Assembly (NCBI RefSeq): GCF_040712315.1
Contig: NC_134014.1
Span: 42,273,634-42,337,633 of the forward strand
Direction: 5' to 3'
Origin: Castanea sativa
Taxonomy: Eukaryota; Streptophyta; Magnoliopsida; Fagales; Fagaceae
Length of the DNA stretch: 64,000 nucleotides
The translations under genes were made by a program, and so were the position numbers. Below are positions 35,601-46,839 of this stretch, one piece after another (positions within the stretch are counted from its first letter, which is position 1; every line of letters starts with the position of its first letter). Below the pieces are notes generated by a model. That model searched no databases and was not told the origin of the DNA. It saw nothing but the letters and a program-made list of their open reading frames with translations.

Positions 35601-36513
35601 TGAGCTTAAGCACCTCTTCTTTGACAGCCTAGGAATGCTCTTTGGAGGATCGCCGAGGTGGTTGCCTCCTAGGAACAACAACAGGGTTGACGTTTAAATG
35701 ATGACAAATGAAGCTTGGGTCAACCCCCGGGACCTTATAAGGATCCCAGGCAAAGACATCTATATTTTCTTTCAAAAACTTGACTAATTCCATTTTCTCC
35801 TGGTGTGGTAACCGTATCCCCACTTGAAAGAACCTCTCAGGATCATCGGCTATTAGAAACCTCTCCAAATCTTCACACATGGCTTTTTCTGCTGTCATCG
35901 CATCGGGCGCATCCAAAGTTGTTAATTGCTATAAGTCCTTCACAACTGAGGCCGAGGACTCTGATTTGGCTTGATGCAATACTGCAATCGATATGCATTG
36001 CCTTGCCACTGCTTGGCTACCAAGAATTTCTTCGATGAGTCCCCCCGAAGGGAATTTTACTTTAACATGCAAAGTTGAGGAGACAGCACCCAAAGCGTGC
36101 AACCAAGGCCTGACAAGGATGGCCGTGTATGAGGAATATGCGTCAACCACAATAAAATCCACCTCGACCGTTTCCGAGCTAGACTGTACAGGCAATTGAA
36201 TCTGTCCCTTTGGTATGACAGCCTTCCCTTCGAAGCTTATCAGTGGGGAGTCATAAGGAGTGAGATCCTCCAGTTTTAACCTTAGCCCCTTGAACAAGTC
36301 AGGATACATAATATCCGCGGCGCTGCCTTGATCGATCATCACCCTTTTGACGTTGTAATTCCCTATCCTCAAAGTGACCATCAAGGCGTCATCATGGGGT
36401 TGGATGGTCCCAACCTTATCCTCCTCCGAGAACCCCAAGACAGGCACAGTCCCTCTAATTCTCTTCGGCTTCGAGCCCGACTCCTCGGCCTGGGAGTGTG
36501 ATATCGCCATCAC
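32614..36513 (-). pseudogene. pol of Ty3 element 1 (PR-RT-RH-aRH-INT)
   Basis: One reading frame of about 1,300 codons with no frameshift, interrupted by 11 stop codons before its terminal TAA. Domains in order: aspartic protease with active-site MIDQGSAADIMY (about 36320); reverse transcriptase with YVDDMVVKS (about 35200); a first, degenerate RNase H (34600-34970); a second RNase H with D-E-D-D residues (GYVDGA, NNEAEYE, FSDSQ, THADSL; 33990-34340); integrase with zinc-binding HHCC and D-D-E core (GLDIVGPF, ISDNG, AEAVNK) ending near 33100; and a C-terminal chromatin-type tail. All 11 stops can be derived by one C-to-T or G-to-A change from Gln or Trp codons. Not functional. Confidence 0.9.
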
Positions 36514-36673
36514 CCTAGTAGGACATGAACTGGTCTTGCCAGGTGCAGTGAAGATGATTAATCATTCCCAAGGGCGGCCGAGATGAGTTGTTCTTCTGAT
36601 TATTTGAACCTGACCAACTGCCTTGCCTGTTAGGTTGGTACAGGTACTGCTTCAATTTTCCCTCGCTAACAAG

Positions 36674-37939
36674 CTACTCCAGATGGTTCCAAAGGGTCCT
36701 ACAATTCTCAGTAGTATGACCCACGTCCTGATGGTACTGGCAAAAAAGATTCTGATTTTGTTTCGTAGGGTCTCCTGCCATCTTACTGGGCCATTTGAAG
36801 TAGGGTTCCTTACGGACTTTCTCCAGTAGTTGGTGCACTGGTTCTCGGAATACAGTATTAACTGCTTGAGGAGTGGCTGAGCCGGACTGCCCAGAGTAAT
36901 CTCTCCTCGGCTTATTGTTATGGTACCTGTCCGACCTAAAATCCCTTCTCTTCTGCAGGATAACCTTCGCCTTACCCTTACCCTGCTGTTGATCTTCCTA
37001 AACCCTTTTGTACTTGTCAATACGGTCCATGAGGCAACGTACACTTCGTACGGGCTTTTTGGTCAAGGATTTCCTCAAAACATGATCAGTGGGAAGGCCC
37101 ACTTTAAAAGTATTAATCGCCACCTCGTCAAAATCTCCATCTATCTCGTTGAACATCTCCCAATACCTGTCGAAGTATGCTTTCAACGTCTCACCCTCCC
37201 TTATGGCCATAGATAATAGTGAGTCCAACGGTCGAGGAACTCTGCTGCATGCAATGAACTGAGACGCAAATGCCCTAGTAAGTTCCCTGAACGAACCGAC
37301 AGACCCCGACTTTAGTCCGTTGAACCATCTCATAGCAACAGGTCCCAGGCTAGAAGGAAAGACTTTGCACATCAAGATTTCATTGTGAGAATGCACCGCC
37401 ATCCTCTGATTAAAGTGGCTCACATGTTCCACCGGGTCTGTCTGGCCATTATAAATGGTGAAGGTAGGCTGGGTGAATCATCTAGGGAGCCTTCCATTCT
37501 TAATCCTGTGTGAAAAGAGCGATTTAGAGAGTTGGTGTAACGCTCGGTTCATAGCATCGTTCCCCAAGCCTCTAGAGGGAAGCTTCCTATGCTTACGGCC
37601 TAATAGGTCATCCCCTTCGCAAGAGAAGGTTTCGCTAGGGGGAGTCCTGGAACTTGAACTGTAATTGCTTCCCCGGGATTCCCTTGAAGAAGGATTGGAC
37701 GGGGGTGAAGCCCGCCTTCGCCTGACACGGCGTAACTTTTTCTTAAGGTGGTCGATCTCCCTCTGCATGGCCCTGGCATCATCCTCATGGGTGGCATTGC
37801 CTCCACCATGCGTATGACTCGCGCCAGGATATACGGTATGAACACTTCCCTTTCGATCCCTCCAGCGCTTAAGACGCTCAAAAAGATCTTCGGGCTGTGA
37901 TCCCTGAGATTCTGCATGGTGTGAACCTAAACCTGCCAT
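36674..37939 (-). pseudogene. gag of Ty3 element 1
   Basis: Starts at the ATG 37939 (MAGLGSHHAE), 31 bp inside the primer-site end. A basic coiled part (KKKLRRVRRRR) is followed by the retrotransposon gag domain (DPVEHVSHFNQRM, then CKVFPSSLGPVAMRWFNGL) at 37000-37420 and a zinc-knuckle variant C-x2-H-x4-H-x4-C near 36710-36750. It is interrupted by TGA at 37478 and TAG at 36998, and ends at TAG 36674-36676 just after the knuckle. A frameshift separates it from the protease frame. Confidence 0.85.
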
Positions 37940-37969
37940 GATGTTCCAATTCCTTCAACGCTAGATTTT

Positions 37970-37984
37970 CCACAAACGGCGCCA
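37970..37984 (-). promoter_or_regulatory. primer-binding site of Ty3 element 1
   Basis: On minus, TGGCGCCGTTTGTGG lies two bases inside the 5' LTR. The TGGCGCCGT core is common in Tat/Athila-type elements. The exact primer tRNA is not assigned. Confidence 0.7.
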
Positions 37985-37986
37985 AT

Positions 37987-38760
37987 TGTAAGTGCACAAT
38001 TGTACCCGGACCCAAAAACAAGTGTTAGGCTCAGGCCCAATGAGCCTTATACAATAAAATTTGTAGAGTATGGATTTAAAATCTAGGTTCGGGATATTGG
38101 AAGTTTGATTAACAGGCTAGAGTGCCACTATCCCTGCAAATGATAAACGAATATGATAAAGAGATCTCCTCGGACGTAAGCCGATGACGAGTTGTATAAA
38201 TATTTTTTTTCTATGCCAAAGTTTACAATCCTTAGTTCCTATTTTTCTCAGCAGAAGGTGCAGATCCCCCTCTCTTTCCTCTCTCTTCTCCTTATATACT
38301 TCTTCTTCTTTTCTTATTTATCCACGTGTCGTACAAATTTTTCCCTTGGACACTTGTCCCATCCACCGCCTTCTTGAAGTCTTCAAATAATAGCAGGGAG
38401 GTTGAATTCTACTGTTCATAGGTCACTTCCCCATTAATGCGGCCAAGGAGGTAGATGCAGGGTCTTTAATGTGGTGGTAACAGCTTTTTCCTCAGATATT
38501 TCTCACACATTCTTGCTTCTAAAGGGTGCTTGGATCACCCTCTTACCCATCAGTTTTTCCAGAAGCTTGCCTCTAACCTCTTTAGTAAGTCCCAGGGTCA
38601 TTGTCGAGCCTGTCCGAGGAGACATTCCTCCTCAGATAACTCCTCGGACCTTCACAGTGCAGACTGACTTGTGGGCCTAGAAGCCCTGATCAAAACAAAC
38701 TGGTAACAGTCAATCAGGCCCAAAGCCTAAATGTTTATTCAAGAGTTTTTACCCCCCACA
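37987..38760 (-). repeat. 5' LTR of Ty3 element 1
   Basis: 774 bp with TG...CA ends. On minus a TATA box TATATAAG is found at 38291-38298, suited to drive gag-pol leftward. Gag begins 48 bp from the LTR edge. Confidence 0.95.
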
Positions 38761-38919
38761 CTATCTTTATAGAAAATTTTCTAGCAAAACAAACAAAGCG
38801 TAACTATTCGCTAACTCATGCAATGCATGGAAAATGTATTAAGTACAATATATGATTTAATCTTGGACGATTTATTTACAATTATATATTATAAAATGAA
38901 GAAAAAAAATTCTTGTACA

Positions 38920-38958
<39 letters not shown>

Positions 38959-38959
38959 T
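38920..38959. repeat. (TTA)n microsatellite
   Basis: About 13 TTA units, producing a tyrosine-run open frame that is not a gene. Confidence 0.85.
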
Positions 38960-39073
38960 ACAATGCATAAAAAAAAAAAACTTATGGAACATAAATTTTT
39001 TAACAAAAAAAAGTCATTATAAATTAACAGAATTTGTTAACGCACTTAGAATTGAATTTGTTCCCCAAAATAT

Positions 39074-39639
39074 TAGGGGTGGCAAAATCAACTCACATCT
39101 ATTTGCCCACCCAAACCCACCCACTTAAATGAGATTTAAACCCACCCAATTATTAATTGGGTTAAATGAATATTAACCCAATTAAGCTTAATCAACATTA
39201 ATGTTTATTGGGTTTTGATTAATTACCCAATTAGACCTAATTATGATCCAACTATCATAATTACAAATCACCCAACTCTAAAATACCCCAAAACCACTGA
39301 AAATTACCAAAATACCCCCTAAAGCTAAAAATTAACCAAAATACCCCAAAATCTAAAGAATTACCAAAATACCCCATAAACCTAGAAAATGATCGAAATA
39401 CCACCTAAACCTAAAAAATATATGAAATACCCTCAAAACCTAAAATGAGCAAAATAACCCCGATACCTAAAATTGACCAAAATACCCCTAATCCTAAAAA
39501 ATGACCAAAATACCCCATAAATTTGAAAATTACCAAAATATACCCCGCTAAACCTAAAAAATGGGCAATAAATGGGTAAATGGGTTTTATGTACTAACCC
39601 AATTATGCCTACCCTAAACCCACCCATTTGACACCCCTA
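39074..39639. mobile_element. hAT-type MITE with 8-bp target duplication
   Basis: The ends TAGGGGTGGCAAA (39074-39086) and TTTGACACCCCTA (39627-39639) are inverted repeats. Perfect 8-bp duplications CAAAATAT flank it at 39066-39073 and 39640-39647. The inside is made of short repeats such as ACCAAAATACCCC and ACCTAAAAA. No coding capacity. Confidence 0.9.
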
Positions 39640-40644
39640 CAAAATATGCAACTCTTTATCCAAGTTAAAAATAAAATCTATAAAATATGAATTTAATACA
39701 TTAAAAAAAGTTTTATATCCCTGAACCTATAGCATGAAAATATAGCTCATATTGAAGTATACTACGCAACCACCTTGAAGATTCAGGACGAAGCAACATG
39801 CCGATTGAGTCTCTAATTCACGTTGAAGGGATTGGCTTGGGGTGGAGGCAGCGAACGTATAGAGAGTAGAGAGGAAAGCAACAACCTTTAATCTTAGAAC
39901 TCTAATTCATGGTGAAGGGATTGGCATGTAAGAAGAGTCTCGTGAAGAAAGGTAATTCAAGAATTGTGCAAACTAGTCCAAGGAAGTGCATCTTTATAGT
40001 AATACAAGTATGACATTTTTGTTTTTGTTTTTTAATACACCACTTCTTCTTTGTACCTTAGAACTAAGAGCTCTTAAATAAACAAATAAAAAGCCGGTAT
40101 TGTTGTTTTTGTTTTTTAATACACTACTTCTTCTTTATATCCTTAGAACTAAGAGCCCTTAAAAATATGAGAATGGTTCAGTTTGGAAAAAGAGCTGTAG
40201 GAATTTATTTTCCTTAAGCATATCCAAATGAAAAGCAATTTATGATGATATGATTTTGTAGAAATTAATATTAATAATAAAAGGATTAGATGAAAGGATT
40301 ATAATCAAATTAAAATTTTTATAAACTTAGAAATTATAGAAGAAGAAGATAAGGACAAAAAAAAAAATTCTACAATTTTAGAACGCCATATATATAATAA
40401 TAGGTGAAGCTGAGAGAAATTCAAATTAGAATTCCAAATTAAAGTTTCAATTTTGCTCCATGTGTCCTAAATTATTTATTCTTAAAGAGTTTTATTTCTT
40501 AATTTTAGAATTAAATGTGGGACCGCATTATAAATATTCATCCAAGTGAGTAATTAAGTATAAAAACCAAAGAGTTTAGAATAATTGAATCATAAAAAAA
40601 AGTGCTTCACAATAATTAAAAAAAATGGACAATTTACATTTTAT
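39640..40644. other. spacer with two short direct duplications
   Basis: No gene. A roughly 62-bp unit (GTTTTTGTTTTTTAATACAC... to TTAGAACTAAGAGC) occurs at 40018-40079 and again at about 40096-40160. The phrase CTCTAATTCACGTTGAAGGG near 39810 recurs near 39900. Confidence 0.5.
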
Positions 40645-40649
40645 ACCTA

Positions 40650-41321
40650 TGTACGGGCCTCACCCCCCGTCAAGCCCAATCGCCCTATGGCCCATGTAGA
40701 CTAACTCGTATAAGAGCCCGGCACTGATCACACACGGTAACGCACGTGCCGTCCGAGGGGTTCGAGCTTGGAGTGCTCAAAGCAGCCTATGGCGTGCCCC
40801 TGCCGAGTACAGAACTTACAGGCCGGCCCGGTTCCAACGCCACTATCACTTTCTCCTTCCTGTCACTAAACATCCACTTAGGCAAAACGGTATTGGACCT
40901 CCCTTTCATTGCCTAGGGAACGCCCCTGCCAAGCATCAAATCCAGCGGTGGAGCCAGTTCCAATGCTACTCTCACATCCTCCCACTCCCAACTAAACCCC
41001 CACTTCTGGGTAATAGTATTGGACCCCTCCTTCCACCCACTAGGGAAATAATCATGACCGTTCCACTGAGTTTGGCTATAAATAGGTAGGGAAGATTTAG
41101 TTGAAGGGGTTGGCAATTCCAGAGTGGAGAGACTAGAGAAAGTAATACTAATCATCCCCAAGGAAGAAAGGATAGTGTTAGTGAGAAAAGAGGGGAGGCT
41201 CAGGAAATAGGGCAGCCGAGTATAGCGCCACCCGTGGTAGGAAATCCAAGAGCCCACTATACAAATAGATTGTGAGCCCAAACTCCCCTTAGGCCCAGTA
41301 GCCTTATTTTGGGAACGCACA
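40650..41321 (+). repeat. 5' LTR of Ty3 element 2
   Basis: 672 bp, from TGTACGGGCC to GGGAACGCACA. TATA box TATAAATA at 41077-41084, suited to gag-pol transcription to the right. Confidence 0.95.
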
Positions 41322-41323
41322 AT

Positions 41324-41340
41324 TGACGTCGTCTGTGGGA
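41324..41340 (+). promoter_or_regulatory. primer-binding site of Ty3 element 2
   Basis: TGACGTCGTCTGTGGGA begins two bases inside the 5' LTR. It resembles the element 1 site (TGGCGCCGTTTGTGG) with two differences in the first seven positions. The primer tRNA is not assigned. Confidence 0.65.
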
Positions 41341-41408
41341 AACTCCTACGTAGCTGTGGTGCTATCTTGGCACGCTCGTAAGGATTTCTGGAAGTGGATA
41401 GAGAACCC

Positions 41409-42687
41409 ATGCAGAGAGTGGCACGGGAGGGTCGTCACGGGGGTCTACCTGGCGAGAAAGAAGGCAAAAAAGGCAGGAGGACAGAAGGTATGAGGAGGTA
41501 GAAGAATCTAGGCCCGAAGAAGGGTCGTACCAAACCCTCCGGACAATGTTTGACGCCTCGGGCAGCAGCTACCTTGACAGAAGAGACTAGGAGCTTGAGC
41601 GAAGGGACCAAGAGCTCGAACGCCTGCGCAGGGCGGTCAGGGATTTGGAGTTGCAAGCACGGGGTCGATGTAGGAGAAGGGATCAGGGAGAACGAAGGGA
41701 AAGGTCAGTAAGTGTGGGGATCAATCTGGGTCTCGTAGGCACCGCGACCGTTCGCAAGAGTATGCGGACCGTGAATCGACTTCCCCCGACGCGGAGCGAC
41801 CATGTAATGTGGCCATGGATACCATGAACCGAGCATTGCGTCAAGCTGACCGGTCTTCGTTTTCTAGAGATATCGAGAATGCGCCTATGCCGAGCCGGTT
41901 CGCACGCCCATCGTTCAATTCCAACACTGGGAAGACAGACCCAGTGGAACATGTAAGTCACTATATTCAGATGATGTCCTTACACTCCCATAACGACGCA
42001 TTGATGTGTAAGGTTTTCCCCTCGAGCCTTGGCCCCACTGCTTTGAGGTGGTTCAACGGGATGAAGAAGGGTTTGATCCATAGTTTTTCAGAACTGATCC
42101 AGGAGTTTGAAGTGCGGTTCATAACTTGCAGCCGGGTGCTGCAGCCTGTGGACGCGTTACTATCAATGAAGATGGGGGTTGGAGAGACCCTTCGCAACTA
42201 CGCCAGTCGGTATTGGGAGTTGTATAATGAGATCGGCGGGGGTAATGAAAAGATCGCGGCGAGCACCTTTCGGATGGGCTTACCCGAAGAATTTGGGCTG
42301 AGAGAATCGTTGACCCTAAAGCCCCCTGAGGATATGAGGCAGTTGATGAGGCGTATCGAAGAGTACAAGCGCTTAGAAGATGATCGGCTGCAGTCCAAAG
42401 GGAAGGAGCCGATAATCAATTATCCTTGGAACAACGGCTTCAACCCTAGACACAGGAAGGATTTAAGAATTCAAGAGCCCGGTCCGACGGTTGGGGGAGT
42501 CAACACAACGTTCAAGGAGCCCGTACACCGCATCATGGATAGGATAAAAAATGAGCCGTATTTTAAGCGGCCGAACCGGATGGTGGGCGACCCGTCAAGG
42601 AGAAACCAGAATTTGTATTGCACCTATCACAGAGATAAAGGGCACACCACCGAGCAGTGTAGGATGTTGAAAGATCACCTGGAATAG
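41409..42687 (+). pseudogene. gag of Ty3 element 2
   Basis: The N-terminal part from the ATG at 41409 is frameshifted (a helical ERRDQELERLRRAV piece reads in another frame). From 41809 a 292-codon open stretch carries the retrotransposon gag domain (DPVEHVSHYIQMM, CKVFPSSLGPTALRWFNGM) and a C-x2-H-x4-H-x4-C knuckle (CTYHRDKGHTTEQC) near 42619-42660. It ends at TAG 42685-42687, immediately after HLE, at the same codon as in element 1. Confidence 0.85.
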
Positions 42688-45600
42688 TTGGTGAAGGTGG
42701 GGCATTTGAAAGAGTTTCTGGTGGAGACAGGGAATTAGGAGACCAGACAGGCAGATCGGCTGCGTCGAAACCCTCTCCCACCCCCTTTGGGAGTGATAGA
42801 GGTCATCCACGCCGCACCGAGGGCAATTAGAGCACCCACAGCCAAAGGGGTGTTGACTGTGGTGTCAACGGAAGGAAGCGCGAGCGAACAATCCCCGGGG
42901 AAGAAGCTGAGGTATAGTAGACAACCTATAGCGTTCGACGACGATAACCTGGAAGGTACTACTCAGCCCCACCACGATGCTTTAATAGTCACGGCCCGAA
43001 TAAGGGGTTTTATAGTGAAGAGAATAATGATAGATCAAGGGAGTGGCGCAGACGTAATGTACCTAGACCTATACAGGGGGCTTGGCCTGAAAAAGGGGAC
43101 TTGTCCAAGTATGATACACCTTTAATAGGATTCGATGGGCATATGGTGACTCCAGAAGGGCAAATTTCGCTCCCGGTTATCATGGGAGGAAAGGAGGTAA
43201 TGGTGACATTTATAGTGGTCGTCTCTTTCTCGCCGTACAGGGCAATATTCGGAAGGCCATGGATACATGACATGGGGGCTGTACCGTCTACCTTGCACGT
43301 GAAAGTCAAGTTCCGAACTGCCAAAGGGATTACAGTAATAAGGGGTGATCAGCAAGCGGCCAGACAGTGTTTGGTAGCCGTGGAAAACAAACAAACAGAG
43401 CAGAGGGAATCCGCCGAGAAGGCGCCCCTATAGCAATTATAGCATCCCCAAGTGGAGGGGACCAACGCTGCCGAGGATTTGGTAAGCGTGAAGATCTTAC
43501 CGGGAAGTGAAAGGAGTTTTCAGATAGGGGCAAGCTTAAATGAGGGGGAAAGGGTGTAGCTACTGCTATTCCTCATACAAAACGTGGATGTGTTTGCATG
43601 GAATCCATATGAGGTGCCCAGTGTTGACCCCGAGTTCATAGTTCACAAGCTGAATGTGGATCCTCTATGCCCTCCTAAGAAACAAAGACTGAGAAGGTCT
43701 GCTAAGGAGCATGTGGAAGCCGTTAGACAGGAAGTTGGGAAGCTGAAAGAGGCGGGGGCCATAAGGGAAACATTTTTTCGGGAATGGCTCATAAACATAG
43801 TGATCGTGAAAAAGAAGAGCGGTAAGTGGAGAGTTTGTGTTGATTTTACCAATCTGAACCGAGCATGTTTGAAGGATCTATTTCCAATGCCAAAAATCGA
43901 TCAATTGGTGGACGCTACGTGCAGGCACCCAAAAATGAGTTTCCTCGATGCTTTCCAGGGCTATCACCAGATTGCCCTAGCCGCCAAAGACCAGGAGAAG
44001 ACGACATTCTTAACGCCCGATACTAACTACCACTATAACGTGATGCCGTTCAGTTTGAAGAATGCGGGAGCCATTTATCAACGAATGATGGCGATAATGT
44101 TTAGGGATAAGATTGGACGAACAGTTGAAGTGTACATTGACGACATGGTGATAAAAAGCAAGCAAGAAGGACAGCACATTGATAACTTGAAAGAAGTGTT
44201 CAAGATACTCCGACGACATCGGCTGCGCCTCAACACCGATAAGTGTGCATTCGGGGTTGGATCCTGCAAGTTCATGGGTTATTTGATTACTAAAGGGGGG
44301 ATCGAAGTCAGCCCCGATCAAATTGAAGCCGTGAAACGTCTCAAACCGCCGAGCAATCCGAAAGAGGTTTAAAAGCTGACTGGTATGCTGGCTGCTCTTA
44401 ACCGATTTATTTCCAAGTTCGCTGATTGATGCCAGCCCTTTTACCAGCTTCTGAAGAAGTGGAAGGGGTTCCAGTGGGACGAGGAGTGTGATAGAGCCTT
44501 CCAAGATCTGAAGGATTACCTTGGGCGAGCACTGACGTTGTCCGCCCCAAAACCAGGAGAAGACTTGTATATGTACCTCTCGGTATCCGAGCATGTAGCG
44601 AGCGCCGTACTACTGTGGGATAGTGGTGTACAGCTCTTGGTTTATTACATCAGCAAGATGTTAGTGGACGTAGAGACCAGGTATTTACCACTGGAAAAAC
44701 TGGTGCTGGCACTCGTGCATTCCACCCAAAAATTACCCCATTATTTTCAGGCCCACATAGTCCACGGCTTGACCGAGTACCCACTCCAAACATTATTGAG
44801 GAGATCTGACTTTACGGGGAGGATAGCCAAGTGGGGGACTCGGCTAGGCTTTTTCGACATCAGATACAAACCGAGGAACTCAGTGAAGGGACAAGTACTC
44901 GCGGACTTTATTGCCGAGTTCTCGTCGAGAGGTACGGACATAACCTGCATAGTAGAAGTCAAGCCATGGAAGGTATTTGTGGACGGAGCGTCCAATGCGG
45001 CTAGAGCGGGGGCAGGGATCGTGGTCATCACCCCGGAAAATCTGAAGCTAGAACACTCATTCAGATTAGGCTTTAGGGCTTCTAATAATGAGGCCGAATA
45101 TGAGGCTTTGCTGGCCGGACTAAGGGTTGTCATGGATCTGGGGGCAAAGGATGTGGAAGTGTGCTCTGACTCCTTCCTAATTGTAAGTCAGGTCAAAGGG
45201 AACTTCGAGGCCAAAGATCCCCAGATGATAGAATATCTGCGGCTTGTAAAGCAGATGATGGGTAACTTTGTGACAGTCAAGATCGAGCGGATAGCCCGGG
45301 GACAGAATCGGCACGCTGATTCTTTGGAAACTCTAGCATCATCAATAGCTGACGAGGTACCTCGGCTGATCAGGGTGGAGTTGGTGCCCGAGCCAAGTAT
45401 TACCGCCAAGACACTGATGCTACAGGTCATTGAAGCCGAGAAGTGCTGGATGGATCCAATCATCGACTTTCTTGTAGAAGATCGAGCCCCGGAGGATGAG
45501 AAAGAGGCAGCCAGGGTACGACGAACTTCTGCTCGGTACTGGTTATCTGCTGATTGGAAGCTATATCGCAGATCATTCGAAGGGCTATACCTGCAGTGCC

Positions 45601-46684
45601 TTCGTCCCAGCCAGGCTAAAGACCTATTAGCTAAACTGCACGAGGGAGTTTGCGGTAGCCACGTAGGGGGACGCTCGTTGGCGCACTGAGCAATGACCTA
45701 GGGGTTCTGGTGGTCGTAGATGAGGAAGGAAGCTACCGAGTATGCTCAAGGTGTGAACAGTGTCAGGTGCACGCGCCGATGATCTACCAAACGGCTGGGA
45801 ACTTGAACCCAGTTTGCAGCTCGTGGCCGTTTGCCCGCTGGGGGTTGGATATAGTCTGACCATTTTCCCAAGCAACGGGCAACCGAAGGTTCATGCTGGT
45901 GGCAGTAGACTACTTCACAAAGTGGGTAGAAGCTGAGGCACTGGCCAACATCTGAGACGTTGACGTTAAGAGATTCGTGTGGAAGAACATTATAACAAGG
46001 TTCGGCATGTCAGAATCTTTAATATTAGACAATAGTCTGCAATTAGACAACAGGGCTTTTCGGGAGTTTTGTGAGAGCCTCAGTATCTGAAATCAGTACT
46101 CCACACCAGCCTACCCGCAGAGTAACAGCCAGGCATAAGCGACAAATAAGGCTATCATGAGCGGTTTGAAGAAAAGATTGGAGGGCGCCAAGGGTAGATG
46201 GGCCGAGGAGTTGCCAAGCGTCCTATGGGCATACTGAACCACTTCGAGGAGATCCACGGGAGAAACGCCATTCTCTCTAACTTACGGGGCGGAGGCAGTC
46301 ATCCCTGCTAAAGTAAACCTGTGTAGCGCTTGAGTGTCGGGATTCGCCTCTGACAAGAACGAGAAGTTGATGGCGAAGGAGCTGAACTTGCTGGAGGAGC
46401 ACCAATATGTGGCCACCATTCGGCTGGCAGAGTATCAACAGAAGCTTGCTCGGAGGTACAATAGAGCCGTCAGAAGGAGGGAGTTCGCCACGGGAGATCT
46501 GGTACTCCGAATGGTTGTGGGGAATACGCGAGAGACAAGCGCAGGAAAGCTAGCTTTGACCTAGGAGGGGCCCTACCGTGTGACTGCTATTGCCGGAGTA
46601 GGGGCATACTATCTGGAGGATTTGGAGGCAAAACCGCTCCACCGGCCATGGAATGTTTACAATTTGAAAATTTTTTACCAGTGA
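42688..46684 (+). pseudogene. pol of Ty3 element 2 (PR-RT-RH-aRH-INT)
   Basis: Protease with MIDQGSGADVMY (about 43028-43063), then a one-base frameshift near 43100. Reverse transcriptase at 43584-44372 has YIDDMVIKS. The first RNase H is degenerate (44538-44870). The second has FVDGAS, NNEAEYE, CSDS and RHADSL (44970-45330). Integrase with the HHCC zinc region near 45640-45780 follows, then a core whose catalytic Glu codon (after SQA) is a TAA at about 46136-46138. Terminal TGA is at 46682-46684. Further in-frame stops include CGA-to-TGA types (near 44427, 45687, 45953, 46088) and CAG-to-TAG types (43432, 45699). Non-functional. Confidence 0.88.
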
Positions 46685-46839
46685 TCGGACACCATCCAAA
46701 GATATAAACTTGATGTAATCTTGCATTACTACATGTTTAATACGAATGCATTTATTCAGCTAGATTTCCCTTTTTTTTATTTATTTCAAGTTATTGTCAC
46801 CAGGCAAGAGTTATAAAGAGAATCGCGAGGGTAAAGGCG

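Larger units (their letters stand above)
27075..38760 (-). mobile_element. complete Tat-clade Ty3 retrotransposon, element 1
   Basis: An 11,686-bp element with 774-bp LTRs and a perfect 5-bp target duplication, CTATC (27070-27074 and 38761-38765). Reading on minus: 5' LTR 37987-38760, primer site, gag, then protease-RT-RNase H-second RNase H-integrase, a 151-bp tandem array, an antisense gene on the plus strand, a polypurine tract and the 3' LTR. The LTRs differ at about 40 of 774 positions by eye (about 5 percent), nearly all transitions. That implies insertion of the order of a few million years ago. Dual RNase H and the long 3' accessory region place it in the Tat lineage. Confidence 0.95.
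23989..38802. mobile_element. TIR element interrupted by a Ty3 retrotransposon
   Basis: TTACGCTCTGTTTGTTT at 23989-24005 is matched in inverted orientation by AAACAAACAAAGCGTAA near 38787-38803. Pairing continues imperfectly inward through words such as TAGTGTTTGGTA (left) and TACCAAACACTG (right, 27043-27054). Without the 11.69-kb Ty3 insertion the element would be about 3.1 kb. No transposase frame and no clear target duplication are seen, so the class is open. Confidence 0.45.
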
